Positions 18,219-28,598 are shown, counted from the first letter of the stretch. The stretch: DNA of 64,000 nt from Pseudomonas fluorescens (GCF_902497745.1 NZ_CABVHJ010000003.1:219319-283318); one strand, 5' to 3'. Numbers and translations: made by a program. Notes: generated from the letters alone by a model not told the origin.

Positions 18219-19998
18219 CTGCGTTAATCCACTCTTTCACGACCTGAGCCACGCGACCCGGATCCTCGGCCACCAGACTCTTGATTGCATTCAGTTGCGC
18301 GTCATAACCCTCGCTAGGGCTCGGCAACAGAATGCTCTGCGGACCACCGAGGCTCACGCGGTCGTTGGAAAGTTCGCCGTCCAGGCCGCCCATCCCGCCG
18401 AGTTCCACGTCGCTGCCAAGACCGGCCAGCTCCTTGCCTTTGCCGCCGCCGGTGATGTTGTTGAGCACCGGACGCAGCACACCAAACACCAGTACCAGGA
18501 TGAACAACACACCCAGCACTTGTTTGACGATGTCCCAGAACCATGGCTGGGAGTAGAACGGAATATCGGCAATCACTTCGCCGCGCTCGGCGGAGAACGG
18601 CATGTTGATCACGCTGACGCTGTCGCCACGGCTGGCATCGAAACCGACGGCGTCCTGGACCAGACGGGTGAAGCGCGCCAATTCGTCAGCGCTCCACGGC
18701 GCACGGCTGGTTTCGCCGTTGGCCGCGTTGACCTTGACCTGATCGTCAACCACCACCGACACCGACAGACGATTCAGGCGACCCTGCTGCTGTTTGGTGT
18801 GGCTGATGGAACGGTCGAGCTCGAAGTTCTTGGTCGATTGTTGACGCTTGTCTGCCGGGTACGGCGCGAGCATCGGCTGGCCGGTGGCCGGATCCATGAT
18901 CTGCTGACCGTTGGCATCAACCAATGGCTGACCTGGCTGCACCATGGCGGCCGGCGCGGCGGCGCCACCGGTGGTCTGCGGTGCCGAAGCTGGCGACGGC
19001 GGCTGGTTGCTCAGGGCACCCGGCACACCTTGCGGGCCATTACTGGCGGTGCGTTGTTCGTTGACTGACTGCTCGCTGCGCAACGCCGGTTGATCCGGGT
19101 TGAACTGCTCGGCTGTGGATTCGACGGCATTGAAATCGATATCGGCCGAGACTTCAGCCTTGTAGCGATCGTTGCCCAATACCGGTTGCAGAATGTTGTG
19201 CACGCGCTGGGTGAGCATGCTTTCCATGCGGCGGCTGTAATCGAACTGCTTGCCGGCCATGGTCATTTCGGAGTTTTCCGCCTGATCGGAGAGCAGGTTG
19301 CCCTTCTGATCGACGACGGTGATCTGCGATTTGCTCAGCTCGGGAACGGAAGTCGCCACCAGGTTGATGATCGCAATCACCTGACCCGGCTCCAGCGAAC
19401 GACCGGAATACAACTCGACCAGAACCGAGGCGCTTGGCTTGCGCTCATCACGCACGAACACCGAACTCTTCGGAATCGCCAGGTGCACGCGGGCACCCTT
19501 GACGTTGTTCAGGCTGGAAATGGTCCGCGCCAGTTCACCTTCGAGGCCGCGACGATAACGCGTCGCTTCCATGAACTGGCTGGTGCCCAGACCTTGTTCC
19601 TTGTCGAGGATTTCGAAACCGATGTTGCCGTCGCTGGGAGTGACACCAGCAGCGGCGAGTTTCATCCGCGCACGGGACAGGTCGTCGGCCTTGACCAGCA
19701 AGGCGCCAGAATTCGGTTCGACGTTGTAAGGAATGTCGGCGGCGGCCAGGGTTTCCATGACCTGTTTGGCGTCCATGCCGGCGAGGCTGCCGTACAACGG
19801 GCGGTAATCCGGCTGCTGCGACCACAGCACCACGGCAAAGCCAATCGCCACGCTCGCAGCCAGGCCGACCAACAGGCCCACCTGACGCAGCATGGTCATC
19901 TCGGAGAGGTTTTCCAGGAAGGACAGGCCGAACAGCGGCGGTTTGCCGTCTATCGGGGTGGCCTTGGCCGGAACGTTATCGGCGACTGCTTCTGCCAT
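18211..19998 (-). CDS. fliF: Flagellar MS-ring protein FliF
   Basis: 595 residues with two membrane helices (about 38-58 and 462-482) enclosing a large periplasmic region. RBM ring-building motifs are visible (YRPLYGSLAGMDAKQVMETL, and GSAR-like EGELARTISSLNNVKGARVH). The C-terminal cytoplasmic tail binds FliG. A Pro/Ala/Gly-rich loop near residues 320-370 is the variable loop of the family. It lies 15 bases after fliE. Confidence 0.97.
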   Translation of the reverse strand: MAEAVADNVPAKATPIDGKPPLFGLSFLENLSEMTMLRQVGLLVGLAASVAIGFAVVLWSQQPDYRPLYGSLAGMDAKQVMETLAAADIPYNVEPNSGALLVKADDLSRARMKLAAAGVTPSDGNIGFEILDKEQGLGTSQFMEATRYRRGLEGELARTISSLNNVKGARVHLAIPKSSVFVRDERKPSASVLVELYSGRSLEPGQVIAIINLVATSVPELSKSQITVVDQKGNLLSDQAENSEMTMAGKQFDYSRRMESMLTQRVHNILQPVLGNDRYKAEVSADIDFNAVESTAEQFNPDQPALRSEQSVNEQRTASNGPQGVPGALSNQPPSPASAPQTTGGAAAPAAMVQPGQPLVDANGQQIMDPATGQPMLAPYPADKRQQSTKNFELDRSISHTKQQQGRLNRLSVSVVVDDQVKVNAANGETSRAPWSADELARFTRLVQDAVGFDASRGDSVSVINMPFSAERGEVIADIPFYSQPWFWDIVKQVLGVLFILVLVFGVLRPVLNNITGGGKGKELAGLGSDVELGGMGGLDGELSNDRVSLGGPQSILLPSPSEGYDAQLNAIKSLVAEDPGRVAQVVKEWINADE

Positions 19999-20013
19999 GA
20001 CTCAATCTCGTCC

Positions 20014-20343
20014 TTAAACCGGCATCTGCATGATGTCTTGATAAGCCTGAACCAGTTTGTTGCGCACCTGGGTCAGAGCCTGGAACGACACGCTGGCTTT
20101 TTGCGAAGCGATCATCACGTCCGTCAGATCGACGCCGCTCTTGCCCACTTCAAATGCGTTGGCCAACTGAGTCGACGCCTGCTGGGTATCGCTGACCTTG
20201 TTGATCGCCTGACCGAGCATGTCGGAAAAGCTGCTGCCCGCCAGTTCAGGGACAGCGGTCGTCGATTTCGGCGCAGACATGGCATCCAGCTTCATGGCCT
20301 TCATGTCTGTCATCAACCGATTAAATTCAATACCTTGGCTCAT
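20014..20343 (-). CDS. fliE: Flagellar hook-basal body protein FliE
   Basis: 109 residues. The C-terminal half carries the conserved [31 protein letters not shown] signature (here split across residues 75-106). FliE forms the MS-ring to rod junction. It heads the fliEFGHIJ operon, with a strong sigma-54 promoter about 60 bases upstream. Confidence 0.96.
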   Translation of the reverse strand: MSQGIEFNRLMTDMKAMKLDAMSAPKSTTAVPELAGSSFSDMLGQAINKVSDTQQASTQLANAFEVGKSGVDLTDVMIASQKASVSFQALTQVRNKLVQAYQDIMQMPV

Positions 20344-20404
20344 GGTCTACTCTCTTGGGCGGCCCGCAATTTTTTGACACTCACTCGGCGGGTACACAGG
20401 TATT

Positions 20405-20420
20405 AGCAACAAGGGTGCCA
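20405..20420 (-). promoter_or_regulatory. Sigma-54 promoter for fliEFGHIJ
   Basis: Minus strand TGGCACC-CTTG-TTGCT, one mismatch to TGGCACG-N4-TTGCW, lies 62 bases before fliE. The -24 box also forms the 3' arm of a GGGTGCC/GGCACCC hairpin just after fleR, so terminator-like structure and promoter overlap. Confidence 0.8.
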
Positions 20421-20471
20421 GCTCATGGGCACCCCTTTCAGAAAAGCATTTTCAGTTTTTTGCGGCACGTT

Positions 20472-21872
20472 TCAGGTGGCGAACAAATAACCTTCGACGT
20501 CCATCCCGGCATCGCGCATTTGCGCCAGTTTGTAGCGCAGGGTGCGCGGGCTGATGCCGAGCTTTTCTGCGGCTTCCTTGCGCCGTCCACGCTCAGAGCG
20601 CAGGGTGTCGATGATCATCTGAAACTCCCGGCGGCGCAGGTCATCGCCCAGTGCACCGGCAGAATCCGCTTCGATTTCCACTTCGCGAATCACTGAAGAC
20701 ACCTGCGCTGCGACGGGCAGCGCGGTGTACGTCACGGGACCGGCCAGGCAGAAATCCTGCGGCTGAATCAAACCACCCTGCTGCAGGATCAGCGCACGCT
20801 GAATGGCGTTATCCAGTTCACGCACATTGCCCGGCCACGGATAAGCCGTCAGACACGCTTGCGCCTCAGGCGAGAGTTTCGCTGTGGCGTGCTTCATTTT
20901 ATTGACGTGTTTGGCCAGCAACCTTTCGGCCAGCGGCAAGATATCGGCAGTGCGCTCGCGAAGTGGACGCCAAGCGAGAGGGAAAACCGACAAACGGTAA
21001 TAAAGGTCTTCACGGAAACGCCCCGCCGCCACTTCGCCCGCCAGATCGCGGTTGGTGGTGGCGACCACGCGTATATCCAGAGCAATCGGTTTACGCGCAC
21101 CGACGCGCTCGACCTCGCGCTCCTGCAACACGCGCAGCAGTTTGGCTTGCAGACCGAGGGGCATTTCCGAGATTTCGTCGAGCAGCAGCGTGCCACCGTC
21201 GGCCTGTTCGAATTTGCCGGCCTGCGCCGCGATGGCACCGGTGAAAGAACCCTTCTCGTGACCGAACAACGTGGCTTCGAGCATGTTGTCCGGGATTGCC
21301 GCGCAGTTGATCGCAATGAACGGCTGGCTGGCGCGATGGGATTGTTGGTGAATGTAGCGCGCCAGCACTTCCTTGCCAGTACCGGACTCGCCGGAAATCA
21401 ACACGGTAGAATCGCTGCGCGCTACTCGTGCGGCCAATTCGAGAAGTTGCGCACTGGCCGGTTCGACGGCAATAGGGCCTTCGCTTTCGCTCGCGCCAAT
21501 AGTGCCCAGTGCATGCCGCGCCACCAGGTCCAGCAAAGCCTTGGGTTCGAACGGTTTGACCAGATAATCCGCCGCGCCTTGGCGCATCGCATCGACCGCG
21601 CGCTCGACGGCGCCATGAGCGGTCATCAGCAACACCGGCAATTGTGGCTGGCGAGCACGCAACAGCGCGAGCAATTGATGACCATCCATGCCAGGCATGT
21701 TGACGTCACTGACCACCAGACTGAACGCTTCGCGCGTGACTGCCGTCAACGCGTCTTCAGCGCATCCGACCGCCTGGTAATCGTGCCCGGCCAGCAGCAA
21801 CGTATCAGCCAGTGCTTCGCGCAACGAGCGGTCATCCTCGACCAGTAAAACCTTGATGCCCATGACGTTCAC
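20472..21872 (-). CDS. fleR: Sigma-54-dependent response regulator FleR
   Basis: 466 residues: receiver domain with Asp56 ([14 protein letters not shown]), AAA+ domain with Walker A GESGTGKE (161-168), and a C-terminal Fis-type HTH ([20 protein letters not shown]). The sigma-54 contact loop reads GSFTGA (208-213) instead of GAFTGA. It is phosphorylated by FleS and activates basal body, hook and export operons. The GTG at 21872 overlaps the fleS stop; an ATG at 21863 is an alternative start. Confidence 0.95.
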   Translation of the reverse strand: MNVMGIKVLLVEDDRSLREALADTLLLAGHDYQAVGCAEDALTAVTREAFSLVVSDVNMPGMDGHQLLALLRARQPQLPVLLMTAHGAVERAVDAMRQGAADYLVKPFEPKALLDLVARHALGTIGASESEGPIAVEPASAQLLELAARVARSDSTVLISGESGTGKEVLARYIHQQSHRASQPFIAINCAAIPDNMLEATLFGHEKGSFTGAIAAQAGKFEQADGGTLLLDEISEMPLGLQAKLLRVLQEREVERVGARKPIALDIRVVATTNRDLAGEVAAGRFREDLYYRLSVFPLAWRPLRERTADILPLAERLLAKHVNKMKHATAKLSPEAQACLTAYPWPGNVRELDNAIQRALILQQGGLIQPQDFCLAGPVTYTALPVAAQVSSVIREVEIEADSAGALGDDLRRREFQMIIDTLRSERGRRKEAAEKLGISPRTLRYKLAQMRDAGMDVEGYLFAT

Positions 21873-23080
21873 TCAGCTCCCTGTACTGCGGAAAACAGCG
21901 GCAGGATGACCTGCGCGCACGTGCCACGCCCGACTCGCGAACGCAGCAGCAATTCTCCCTGATGTGCACGCGCCACCGCTTTGACCACGGTCAGGCCGAG
22001 GCCAGTGCCGGTGACTTTGGTGGTAAAAAACGGTTCGCCGAGCCGCGCCAGAACAGCCGGTTCGATGCCGCTGCCACTGTCGCTGATGCTCAGGCACAGG
22101 CTGTTGTCGCGGGTGTAGCAATGCACTTTCAGGCGAACGTCGCCGGCACTGGCCTGAATCGCGTTCTCGATCAGGTTCAACAGCGCGCCGACCAGCGTGT
22201 CGCGATTGCACAACAGCTCGCCGACATGACTGTCGCACTGCCAGCGGATTGGCAGATCCTGCACATGGGTCAGCGCCGCCGCTTGCAGAGCCTGCATCAA
22301 AGCGTTGGGTGTGAGGCGATCGGTCAGCGGCAATTCACCGCGAGCGAACACCAGCATGTCGCGCACCTGATGCTCCAGCTCGTGCAGGCGTTCTTTCAGG
22401 CGCCCGGCGAAACGCTGCTGGGTCGCGACCGGCAATTCCTGCTCAGTCAAATGACTGGCGTAGAGCAAGGCCGCCGACAACGGCGTGCGGATCTGATGCG
22501 CCAGCGAGGCGACCATCCGCCCCAGCGAAGACAAACGCTCGTGGCGCGCCAGTTGATCTTGCAGATGACGGGTTTCTGTCAGGTCGTTGAGCAACACCAA
22601 CTGACCCGGCTCGGCGTCTAGCGAGCGGGTGGCAATCGACAGGCGTCGACCATTTTTCAGGGAGATTTCATGACCGTCGTCTTCACGCGGGGCAAAGCAG
22701 CGGGCAATGACGTGGCGCCACAATTCGCCTTCAAGCGGCAGCCCGAGCAACTCGATGGCAGCCGGGTTGGCCTCGTGCACCATGCCGTGACCGTCAATGA
22801 CGATGACACCACCGGGCAACAGATCAAGAAGGTTTTGCAGACGATTGGCCAAGCGCTCTTTTTCAGCCAGCTCCTGCATGCGCTGGGCGCTGACTACCGC
22901 CAGCTCACCCTTGAGCTCGGTCACCCGCGCCTCAAGCATGCTGTAGGAGTCTGTCAGTTGGCTGGACATCTGGCTGAACAGCTCGAAGGCCTGCTCAAGA
23001 CCCTGTCGGCTTGCCTGTTCTACGGAGGACGGTTGCCCCTCGGGACTGGAGGCAGAAGACATCTGGGCGGCTTGGGGCAT
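21869..23080 (-). CDS. fleS: Sensor histidine kinase FleS
   Basis: 403 residues with no transmembrane segment, so cytoplasmic. A helical N-terminal region leads to a PAS domain (about 85-190, GGVIVIDGHGMVHEANPAAIELLG), then HisKA with the phosphorylated His in VASLAHQIRTPLSAALL, then HATPase with the GTGLGLTVVKAV G-box. It is the partner kinase of FleR. It heads the two-gene fleSR operon downstream of fleQ. Confidence 0.95.
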   Translation of the reverse strand: MPQAAQMSSASSPEGQPSSVEQASRQGLEQAFELFSQMSSQLTDSYSMLEARVTELKGELAVVSAQRMQELAEKERLANRLQNLLDLLPGGVIVIDGHGMVHEANPAAIELLGLPLEGELWRHVIARCFAPREDDGHEISLKNGRRLSIATRSLDAEPGQLVLLNDLTETRHLQDQLARHERLSSLGRMVASLAHQIRTPLSAALLYASHLTEQELPVATQQRFAGRLKERLHELEHQVRDMLVFARGELPLTDRLTPNALMQALQAAALTHVQDLPIRWQCDSHVGELLCNRDTLVGALLNLIENAIQASAGDVRLKVHCYTRDNSLCLSISDSGSGIEPAVLARLGEPFFTTKVTGTGLGLTVVKAVARAHQGELLLRSRVGRGTCAQVILPLFSAVQGAE

Positions 23081-23132
23081 TGTGCTTCTCGCTTGGCTGA
23101 CCGTCAGTTAAACGGAACGTTGCGAGGGCTGT

Positions 23133-23148
23133 AGCAATACCCGTGCCT
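23133..23148 (-). promoter_or_regulatory. Sigma-54 promoter for fleSR
   Basis: Minus strand AGGCACG-GGTA-TTGCT differs from TGGCACG-N4-TTGCW only at the first base. It lies 53 bases before fleS and directly abuts the fleQ terminator. It fits the known FleQ/sigma-54 control of fleSR. Confidence 0.78.
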
Positions 23149-23178
23149 AAAAAAAACTGCTTATAAATGAAGCAGTTG
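23149..23178 (-). terminator. Rho-independent terminator of fleQ
   Basis: Minus strand AACTGCTT..AAGCAGTT forms an 8-bp stem with a 7-base loop followed by an unbroken T run, 12 bases after the fleQ stop. Confidence 0.8.
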
Positions 23179-23189
23179 AAAAACAGGCG

Positions 23190-24665
<1,476 letters not shown>

Positions 24666-24673
24666 GCAATAGC

Positions 24674-24686
24674 AACTTCCCTAGTC
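24674..24686 (-). promoter_or_regulatory. Candidate RsmA/CsrA hairpin over the fleQ ribosome binding site
   Basis: In the transcript GACT-AGGGA-AGTT forms a 4-bp stem whose five-base loop AGGGA is both the Shine-Dalgarno sequence and an ANGGA-type RsmA motif, eight bases before the fleQ ATG. Seen by pairing only; binding is inferred. Confidence 0.45.
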
Positions 24687-24771
24687 AACTCAATGCCCGA
24701 AAAATGGGGCAAGCGAGACGCTTGCAGGACACCATGTGCCTGTAGACGCCTGAAATCTGAAAACAGCCACT

Positions 24772-24800
24772 AGTTAAGTCAAAAAACCGTGCACAGTCAA
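24772..24800 (-). promoter_or_regulatory. Sigma-70-like promoter for fleQ
   Basis: Minus strand TTGACT, a 17-base spacer and TTAACT stand 107 bases before fleQ and just after fliT. This fits a sigma-54-independent promoter for the master regulator. Confidence 0.45.
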
Positions 24801-24837
24801 ATTTATGGCGCACATGCCTGGATTAACTGGGGGGCAA

Positions 24838-25134
24838 TTAACCAAACAGATGGTAAACCTTTGCCGCCTTCTGCGCTTGGGTGATCTGCGACATCTCGTT
24901 GGCAATCGCTTGCCGCTCACCCATGGCCACCTCAAGAAGCTCCTTGTAGACATGGAGCAACTCTTCAAGATTGTCGCGCAACGCGACTTCGTCCAGCGAA
25001 GCCTCAGCCATGACGTCTTCCATGCAGGAACGGCAAGCCAGATCCAGCTCGCCAATGGCTTCCCAATTACGCTCGGCCAATGCTGTGACCAACGCTTCAC
25101 GGGTATCGGCGATTCGCTGCAATACAAGACTCAT
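24838..25134 (-). CDS. fliT: FliT-like flagellar chaperone
   Basis: 98 residues, predicted all-helical and acidic, with LVTALAERNWEAIGELDLACRSCM typical of the FliT family. It occupies the position of PA1096 downstream of fliS in pseudomonads. FliT-type proteins chaperone the filament cap FliD and can modulate regulators. A strong AAGGAGATCGTC ribosome binding site defines the start. It lies ten bases after fliS. The family assignment rests on size, fold and context, so the symbol is less certain than for the neighbours. Confidence 0.75.
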   Translation of the reverse strand: MSLVLQRIADTREALVTALAERNWEAIGELDLACRSCMEDVMAEASLDEVALRDNLEELLHVYKELLEVAMGERQAIANEMSQITQAQKAAKVYHLFG

Positions 25135-25144
25135 GACGATCTCC

Positions 25145-25540
25145 TTAAAACTGGGGGCCTGGTGGAGCGATGCCGTCCCAACCTTCCTTCACGGTGCGCA
25201 GCAGACCGGCAACCTCGTCAAGGATCTTCGGATCGCTCTTGAGATTGGCTTCGGCAAGCCGTTTCATCATGTAGATGTAGAGCTGGTTCAGCTCAGCCAC
25301 CGACTCGGCGTTGTTTTCCAGATCCAGACCTTCACACAAGCCGCCAATGATGCCAACGGCCTTGCTGATGGCCGTGCACTTGGCAGCAATGTCCTTGCGC
25401 TCAAGGGCGCCCTTGGCCTCAGCGATACGCCCCAGACCACCTTCCATCAACATTTGCACCAGACGGTGCGGGCTCGCTTCGGATGTCTGCGCATGCGCGC
25501 CGACTTTCTGGTACTGCCGAAGGGCTAACATTGGATTCAT
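25145..25540 (-). CDS. fliS: Flagellin export chaperone FliS
   Basis: 131 residues. The start ALRQYQKVGAHAQTSEASPHRLVQMLMEGGLGRI (residues 5-38) is the FliS signature. It is helical and binds the C-terminal disordered part of flagellin to stop early polymerisation. It is preceded by GAGGTAGAAC and followed closely by fliT. Confidence 0.96.
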   Translation of the reverse strand: MNPMLALRQYQKVGAHAQTSEASPHRLVQMLMEGGLGRIAEAKGALERKDIAAKCTAISKAVGIIGGLCEGLDLENNAESVAELNQLYIYMMKRLAEANLKSDPKILDEVAGLLRTVKEGWDGIAPPGPQF

Positions 25541-25615
25541 GTTCTACCTCATTGCCACAATGACTCGTATATCCAGTGTATCGCCAACGAATCAGAGAAC
25601 TTTAGATCAAAAGAC

Positions 25616-25655
25616 AAAAACCCGGCACACGCCGATAAAGCGTAGCCGGGTTTTT
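25616..25655 (-). terminator. Rho-independent terminator of fliD
   Basis: AAAAACCCGGC and GCCGGGTTTTT arms frame an 18-base loop about 15 bases after the fliD stop, with a T run on both sides, so it may work in both directions. Confidence 0.88.
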
Positions 25656-25669
25656 GTCGTGCCTGCCTG

Positions 25670-27127
25670 TTACTTCGCGGACTGCTGAGCGTTCAGCGAG
25701 GTGAAGAACGAGGTAATACTGCTCGCCGTCGCCTTCATCTGCCCTACCAGCAAGTCCATGGCGTTGTACTTGGCAGTCAACGTCTTGGTCAGGTTGGCGA
25801 CACGCAAATCCAGCGCCAGTTGCTGGTCGGTCAGGCTTTTCGTGTTTTTGGTGAGAATGGCCATACGCTGATCAAGCAGACCGGTACCGCCAATGCTACC
25901 CGTCGCCGGTTTGAGGTACGGATCTACCGCTTTGCTCATGCGCGCCAACAGACCATTGGTGTCGTCGGTGCCGGTGAACAACTGCTGAACCTGGCCAGTC
26001 ATGCCTGGCTGCGCCATGGTTTTGGTGAACGCAGCGGTATCAAACGTCAGGTTACCAGTGTTGCGATCGGTCATTACACCCAACTGGGACAGTACGGACA
26101 ACTCACCGCCAGCGCCCTTAGCTGTCAACTCGCCACGAATATCGGCAATCAGTGCGCGCGGCATCGCGTCGCCCGTGAACGCCGCTTGCACGGTCAGCTT
26201 GCCATCGGCATCCGGCGTCGCCTTGGACAGCGTATCGATGGTGGTCTTCAAGGTGTTGTAGGCGTCGACGAACGACTGAATCGATGTCTGCAGACCTTTG
26301 GTGTTGGCATCCACGGTGACAGCCGTAGGCTTGCTCGGCGGCGTGCCCTCGCTGACCGTGGTCAAATTCAGAGTCAGGCCACTGATTGCGCCGGTCACCG
26401 TGTTGCTTTTGCTGGTGACCTCAAGACCGTCAATGGTCAGCTTGGCGTTTTTCGCAACGCCGTTGACGGCACCTGAAGCGCCTGCAGCCGGGCTAGTTCC
26501 CATCGGCTGGGTACCATCGATTTCCAGACCGGCAATACCGCTCACGGTGAGGTCAGAACCTTCGCCGGTCTTGCTCGAACTGATCACCAGGCGCGAAGCA
26601 CCGGTGCTGTCGGTCACGATGTTGGCAGAGATGCCGTTGGCGCCCTGAGCCTTGTTGATGGCGTCGCGGGTGGTCTGCAACGTGGCATCGGCCGGAATGT
26701 CGACATTGTAATCAGTGCCATTCTGACTGATTTTCAGGGTACCACTCGGAATGGCACTGGCGGCACCGCCGGCAAAAGAAGCGCTGGCGACTTTCGAGCC
26801 TGTAGCCAACTGAGTGACGACAACATTGTAATTGCCCGCAACCGCAGTACTGTCGGACGTCGCAGTCAGGTTTGTGTTGCTGGAAGTCGCGGTGAAGCCG
26901 GCAAATGCAGGATTGGTCTTGCTGCTCAGATTGGTCATCGCCGTCTGGAACGCAGTCAACGCGCTCTTCAGCGAACCGATGCCGGAAATCTTCAGCGTGT
27001 TGGCTTTGGTGGCGGTATCGATCTGCGTCTGCTTCGGCGCCTTGTCGGCGTTGACCAGCGCAGTGACGATCGCACCGATGTCCAGGCCGGAACCCAGTCC
27101 GGAACCCGGTAGAATTGGACTTGCCAT
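25670..27127 (-). CDS. fliD: Flagellar filament cap protein FliD
   Basis: 485 residues. It starts MASPILPGSGLGSGLDIGAI, followed by FliD_N and the two flagellin hook IN-like domains, with coiled-coil ends. It caps the growing filament and guides flagellin folding; in pseudomonads it also acts as mucin adhesin. The start at 27127 is preferred over an ATG two codons upstream because AAGGGAG lies right against that earlier ATG. A weak sigma-54 match lies upstream. Confidence 0.96.
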   Translation of the reverse strand: MASPILPGSGLGSGLDIGAIVTALVNADKAPKQTQIDTATKANTLKISGIGSLKSALTAFQTAMTNLSSKTNPAFAGFTATSSNTNLTATSDSTAVAGNYNVVVTQLATGSKVASASFAGGAASAIPSGTLKISQNGTDYNVDIPADATLQTTRDAINKAQGANGISANIVTDSTGASRLVISSSKTGEGSDLTVSGIAGLEIDGTQPMGTSPAAGASGAVNGVAKNAKLTIDGLEVTSKSNTVTGAISGLTLNLTTVSEGTPPSKPTAVTVDANTKGLQTSIQSFVDAYNTLKTTIDTLSKATPDADGKLTVQAAFTGDAMPRALIADIRGELTAKGAGGELSVLSQLGVMTDRNTGNLTFDTAAFTKTMAQPGMTGQVQQLFTGTDDTNGLLARMSKAVDPYLKPATGSIGGTGLLDQRMAILTKNTKSLTDQQLALDLRVANLTKTLTAKYNAMDLLVGQMKATASSITSFFTSLNAQQSAK

Positions 27128-27189
27128 GTGCATCTCCCTTCAGATTGTTGCCATTCTTTTGACCGTTACACGCGTCCTGAGAACGGACA

Positions 27190-27205
27190 AACATTATTCA
27201 TGCCA
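27190..27205 (-). promoter_or_regulatory. Weak sigma-54 promoter candidate for fliD
   Basis: Minus strand TGGCATG-AATA-ATGTT keeps the -24 GG but has GT in place of the -12 GC, 63 bases before fliD. fliD has a sigma-54 promoter in Pseudomonas aeruginosa, which is why this is listed. Confidence 0.35.
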
Positions 27206-27209
27206 GCTA

Positions 27210-27566
27210 TCAGACTTTGGCGTCGAACAATACGTGACTCGCATTGGCCAGACTGTCTGCCAGCTTGAGGGCTTCTGCGGAGGGAATCTGTCGAACGACC
27301 TCACCCGTCTCGCTTGCGATCACCTTGACGATGACCTTTCCGGAATGCTCGTCGATCGAGAACTCCAGATTGCGCTTGATCGATTGAACGAACTTCTCGA
27401 TCTCCTGCACCGCCAGTTTCAACTTGGCGTCGTCCGTAACCTGACTCTTGGCAGCGACGGGCGCTTCAGTCTTGGCCACTTTCGGCGTTTCTGACGGTTT
27501 GTCAGCAACCGGAGTGACTGGCTTGGGAGCCGGATAAGACTGGTTAAGCTTGACGCTCATGTCCAT
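27210..27566 (-). CDS. flaG: Flagellar protein FlaG
   Basis: 118 residues. A variable Lys/Pro/Val-rich N-terminal half precedes the FlaG domain (LKLAVQEIEKFVQSIKRNLE, then GKVIVKVIASETGEVVRQIP). FlaG affects filament length. Several start codons follow one another; AGGAGG is best spaced for the ATG at 27566. It lies between fliC and fliD, the standard order. Confidence 0.92.
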   Translation of the reverse strand: MDMSVKLNQSYPAPKPVTPVADKPSETPKVAKTEAPVAAKSQVTDDAKLKLAVQEIEKFVQSIKRNLEFSIDEHSGKVIVKVIASETGEVVRQIPSAEALKLADSLANASHVLFDAKV

Positions 27567-27585
27567 GCTCATCACCTCCTAACGT

Positions 27586-27626
27586 AAAAGGGCGAGAGAG
27601 CACGACCAGCGCACTCCCCCGCCCAA
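27586..27626 (-). terminator. Terminator of fliC
   Basis: Minus strand GGGCGGGGGAG..CTCTCTCGCCC pairs over 11 bp (with G-U pairs) and is followed by TTTT, 14 bases after the fliC stop. The flaG ribosome binding site follows at once, so partial read-through is likely. Confidence 0.7.
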
Positions 27627-27639
27627 ACTTGTTCCGAAA

Positions 27640-28491
27640 TTACTGAAGCAGCTTCAGTACAGCGGAAGGCAGTTGGTTGGCTTGAGCCAGAACGGAGGTC
27701 GAAGCCTGCTGCAGAGTTTGCTGCTTGGTCAGGTTAGCAGTTTCTGCGGCGAAGTCGGTGTCTTGTACACGACCCTGAGCAGCGGTGGTGTTCTCAACGA
27801 TGTTCTGCAGGTTGGAGATGGTGCTGGTCAGACGGTTTTGCGAAGCACCCAGGCTGGCACGGGTATCACCGATTGCAGCGATAGCAGCGTCGATTGCAGT
27901 GATAGCGTTGTCGATGTTGCTACCAGCGGTAGCAGCGTCAGTACCGGTCAGAGCCAGAGTACCTTTGTCCACAGACAGGCTGACGGCGTCGAACTTGGAG
28001 CTCAGTACCAGGTCGATGTGGTTAGCAGTACCGGTGTTTGCGCCAACTTGCAGGGTCACAGTACCAGCCGAACCGTCCAGCAGGTTTTTGCCGTTCAGGT
28101 TGGTGGAAGCTGCGATACGGGTGATTTCGTCCGACATGTCGGCGAATTCTTTGTTGGTTGCTTTCTGGTCAGCAGTGCCGTTAGTGCCGGTACGTGCTTT
28201 AACAGCCAGTTCACGCATACGCTGCAGGATGTCGGTAGTAGCTTGCAGAGCGCCTTCAGCGGTCTGAGCAACGGAGATACCGTCGTTGGCGTTCTGGATA
28301 GCCTGGTTGCCACCGCGGATTTGCGATTGCATACGAGTGGAGATCTGCAGGCCAGCGGCGTCGTCTTTAGCGCTGTTGATTTTCAGGCCGGAAGACAGGC
28401 GCTGCATCGAAGTCGACAGAGCGTCGGAAGCGCGGTTCAGGTTTTTCTGAACGTTCAACGACGTGGTGTTGGTGTTTACTGTTAAAGCCAT
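27640..28491 (-). CDS. fliC: Flagellin FliC
   Basis: 283 residues, a short flagellin. The N-terminal D0/D1 (MALTVNTNTTSLNVQKNL, LSSGLKINSAKDDAAGLQI) and C-terminal D1/D0 (LGASQNRLTSTISNLQNI, ending LPSAVLKLLQ) are conserved. The central region, about residues 120-200, is small and rich in Thr, Ser, Gly and Ala, the likely site of O-glycosylation by the adjacent island. Transcription fits a sigma-28-type promoter upstream, and the leader carries candidate RsmA hairpins. Confidence 0.98.
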   Translation of the reverse strand: MALTVNTNTTSLNVQKNLNRASDALSTSMQRLSSGLKINSAKDDAAGLQISTRMQSQIRGGNQAIQNANDGISVAQTAEGALQATTDILQRMRELAVKARTGTNGTADQKATNKEFADMSDEITRIAASTNLNGKNLLDGSAGTVTLQVGANTGTANHIDLVLSSKFDAVSLSVDKGTLALTGTDAATAGSNIDNAITAIDAAIAAIGDTRASLGASQNRLTSTISNLQNIVENTTAAQGRVQDTDFAAETANLTKQQTLQQASTSVLAQANQLPSAVLKLLQ

Positions 28492-28492
28492 G

Positions 28493-28505
28493 ACGAATTC
28501 CTCGT
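28493..28505 (-). promoter_or_regulatory. Candidate RsmA/CsrA hairpin over the fliC ribosome binding site
   Basis: In the transcript ACGA-GGAAT-TCGT forms a 4-bp stem with GGA in the loop. GAGGAA is the fliC Shine-Dalgarno site and the hairpin ends one base before the ATG. A second GGC-CGGAA-GCC hairpin lies at 28520-28530. Confidence 0.5.
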
Positions 28506-28571
28506 TGGTTGGGTACTGCGGCTTCCGGCCCTGGCAACCGCCGGGTATGGCCTAGAGAACCTTCGTAATAG

Positions 28572-28598
28572 TTATCGTCGGGTTTGCAGGTTGCTTGA
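28572..28598 (-). promoter_or_regulatory. Sigma-28 (FliA) type promoter of fliC
   Basis: Minus strand TCAAG, 14 bases, GACGATAA resembles the flagellin promoter pattern (TCAAG/TAAA near -35 and GCCGATAA near -10), about 80 bases before the ATG. Confidence 0.55.
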
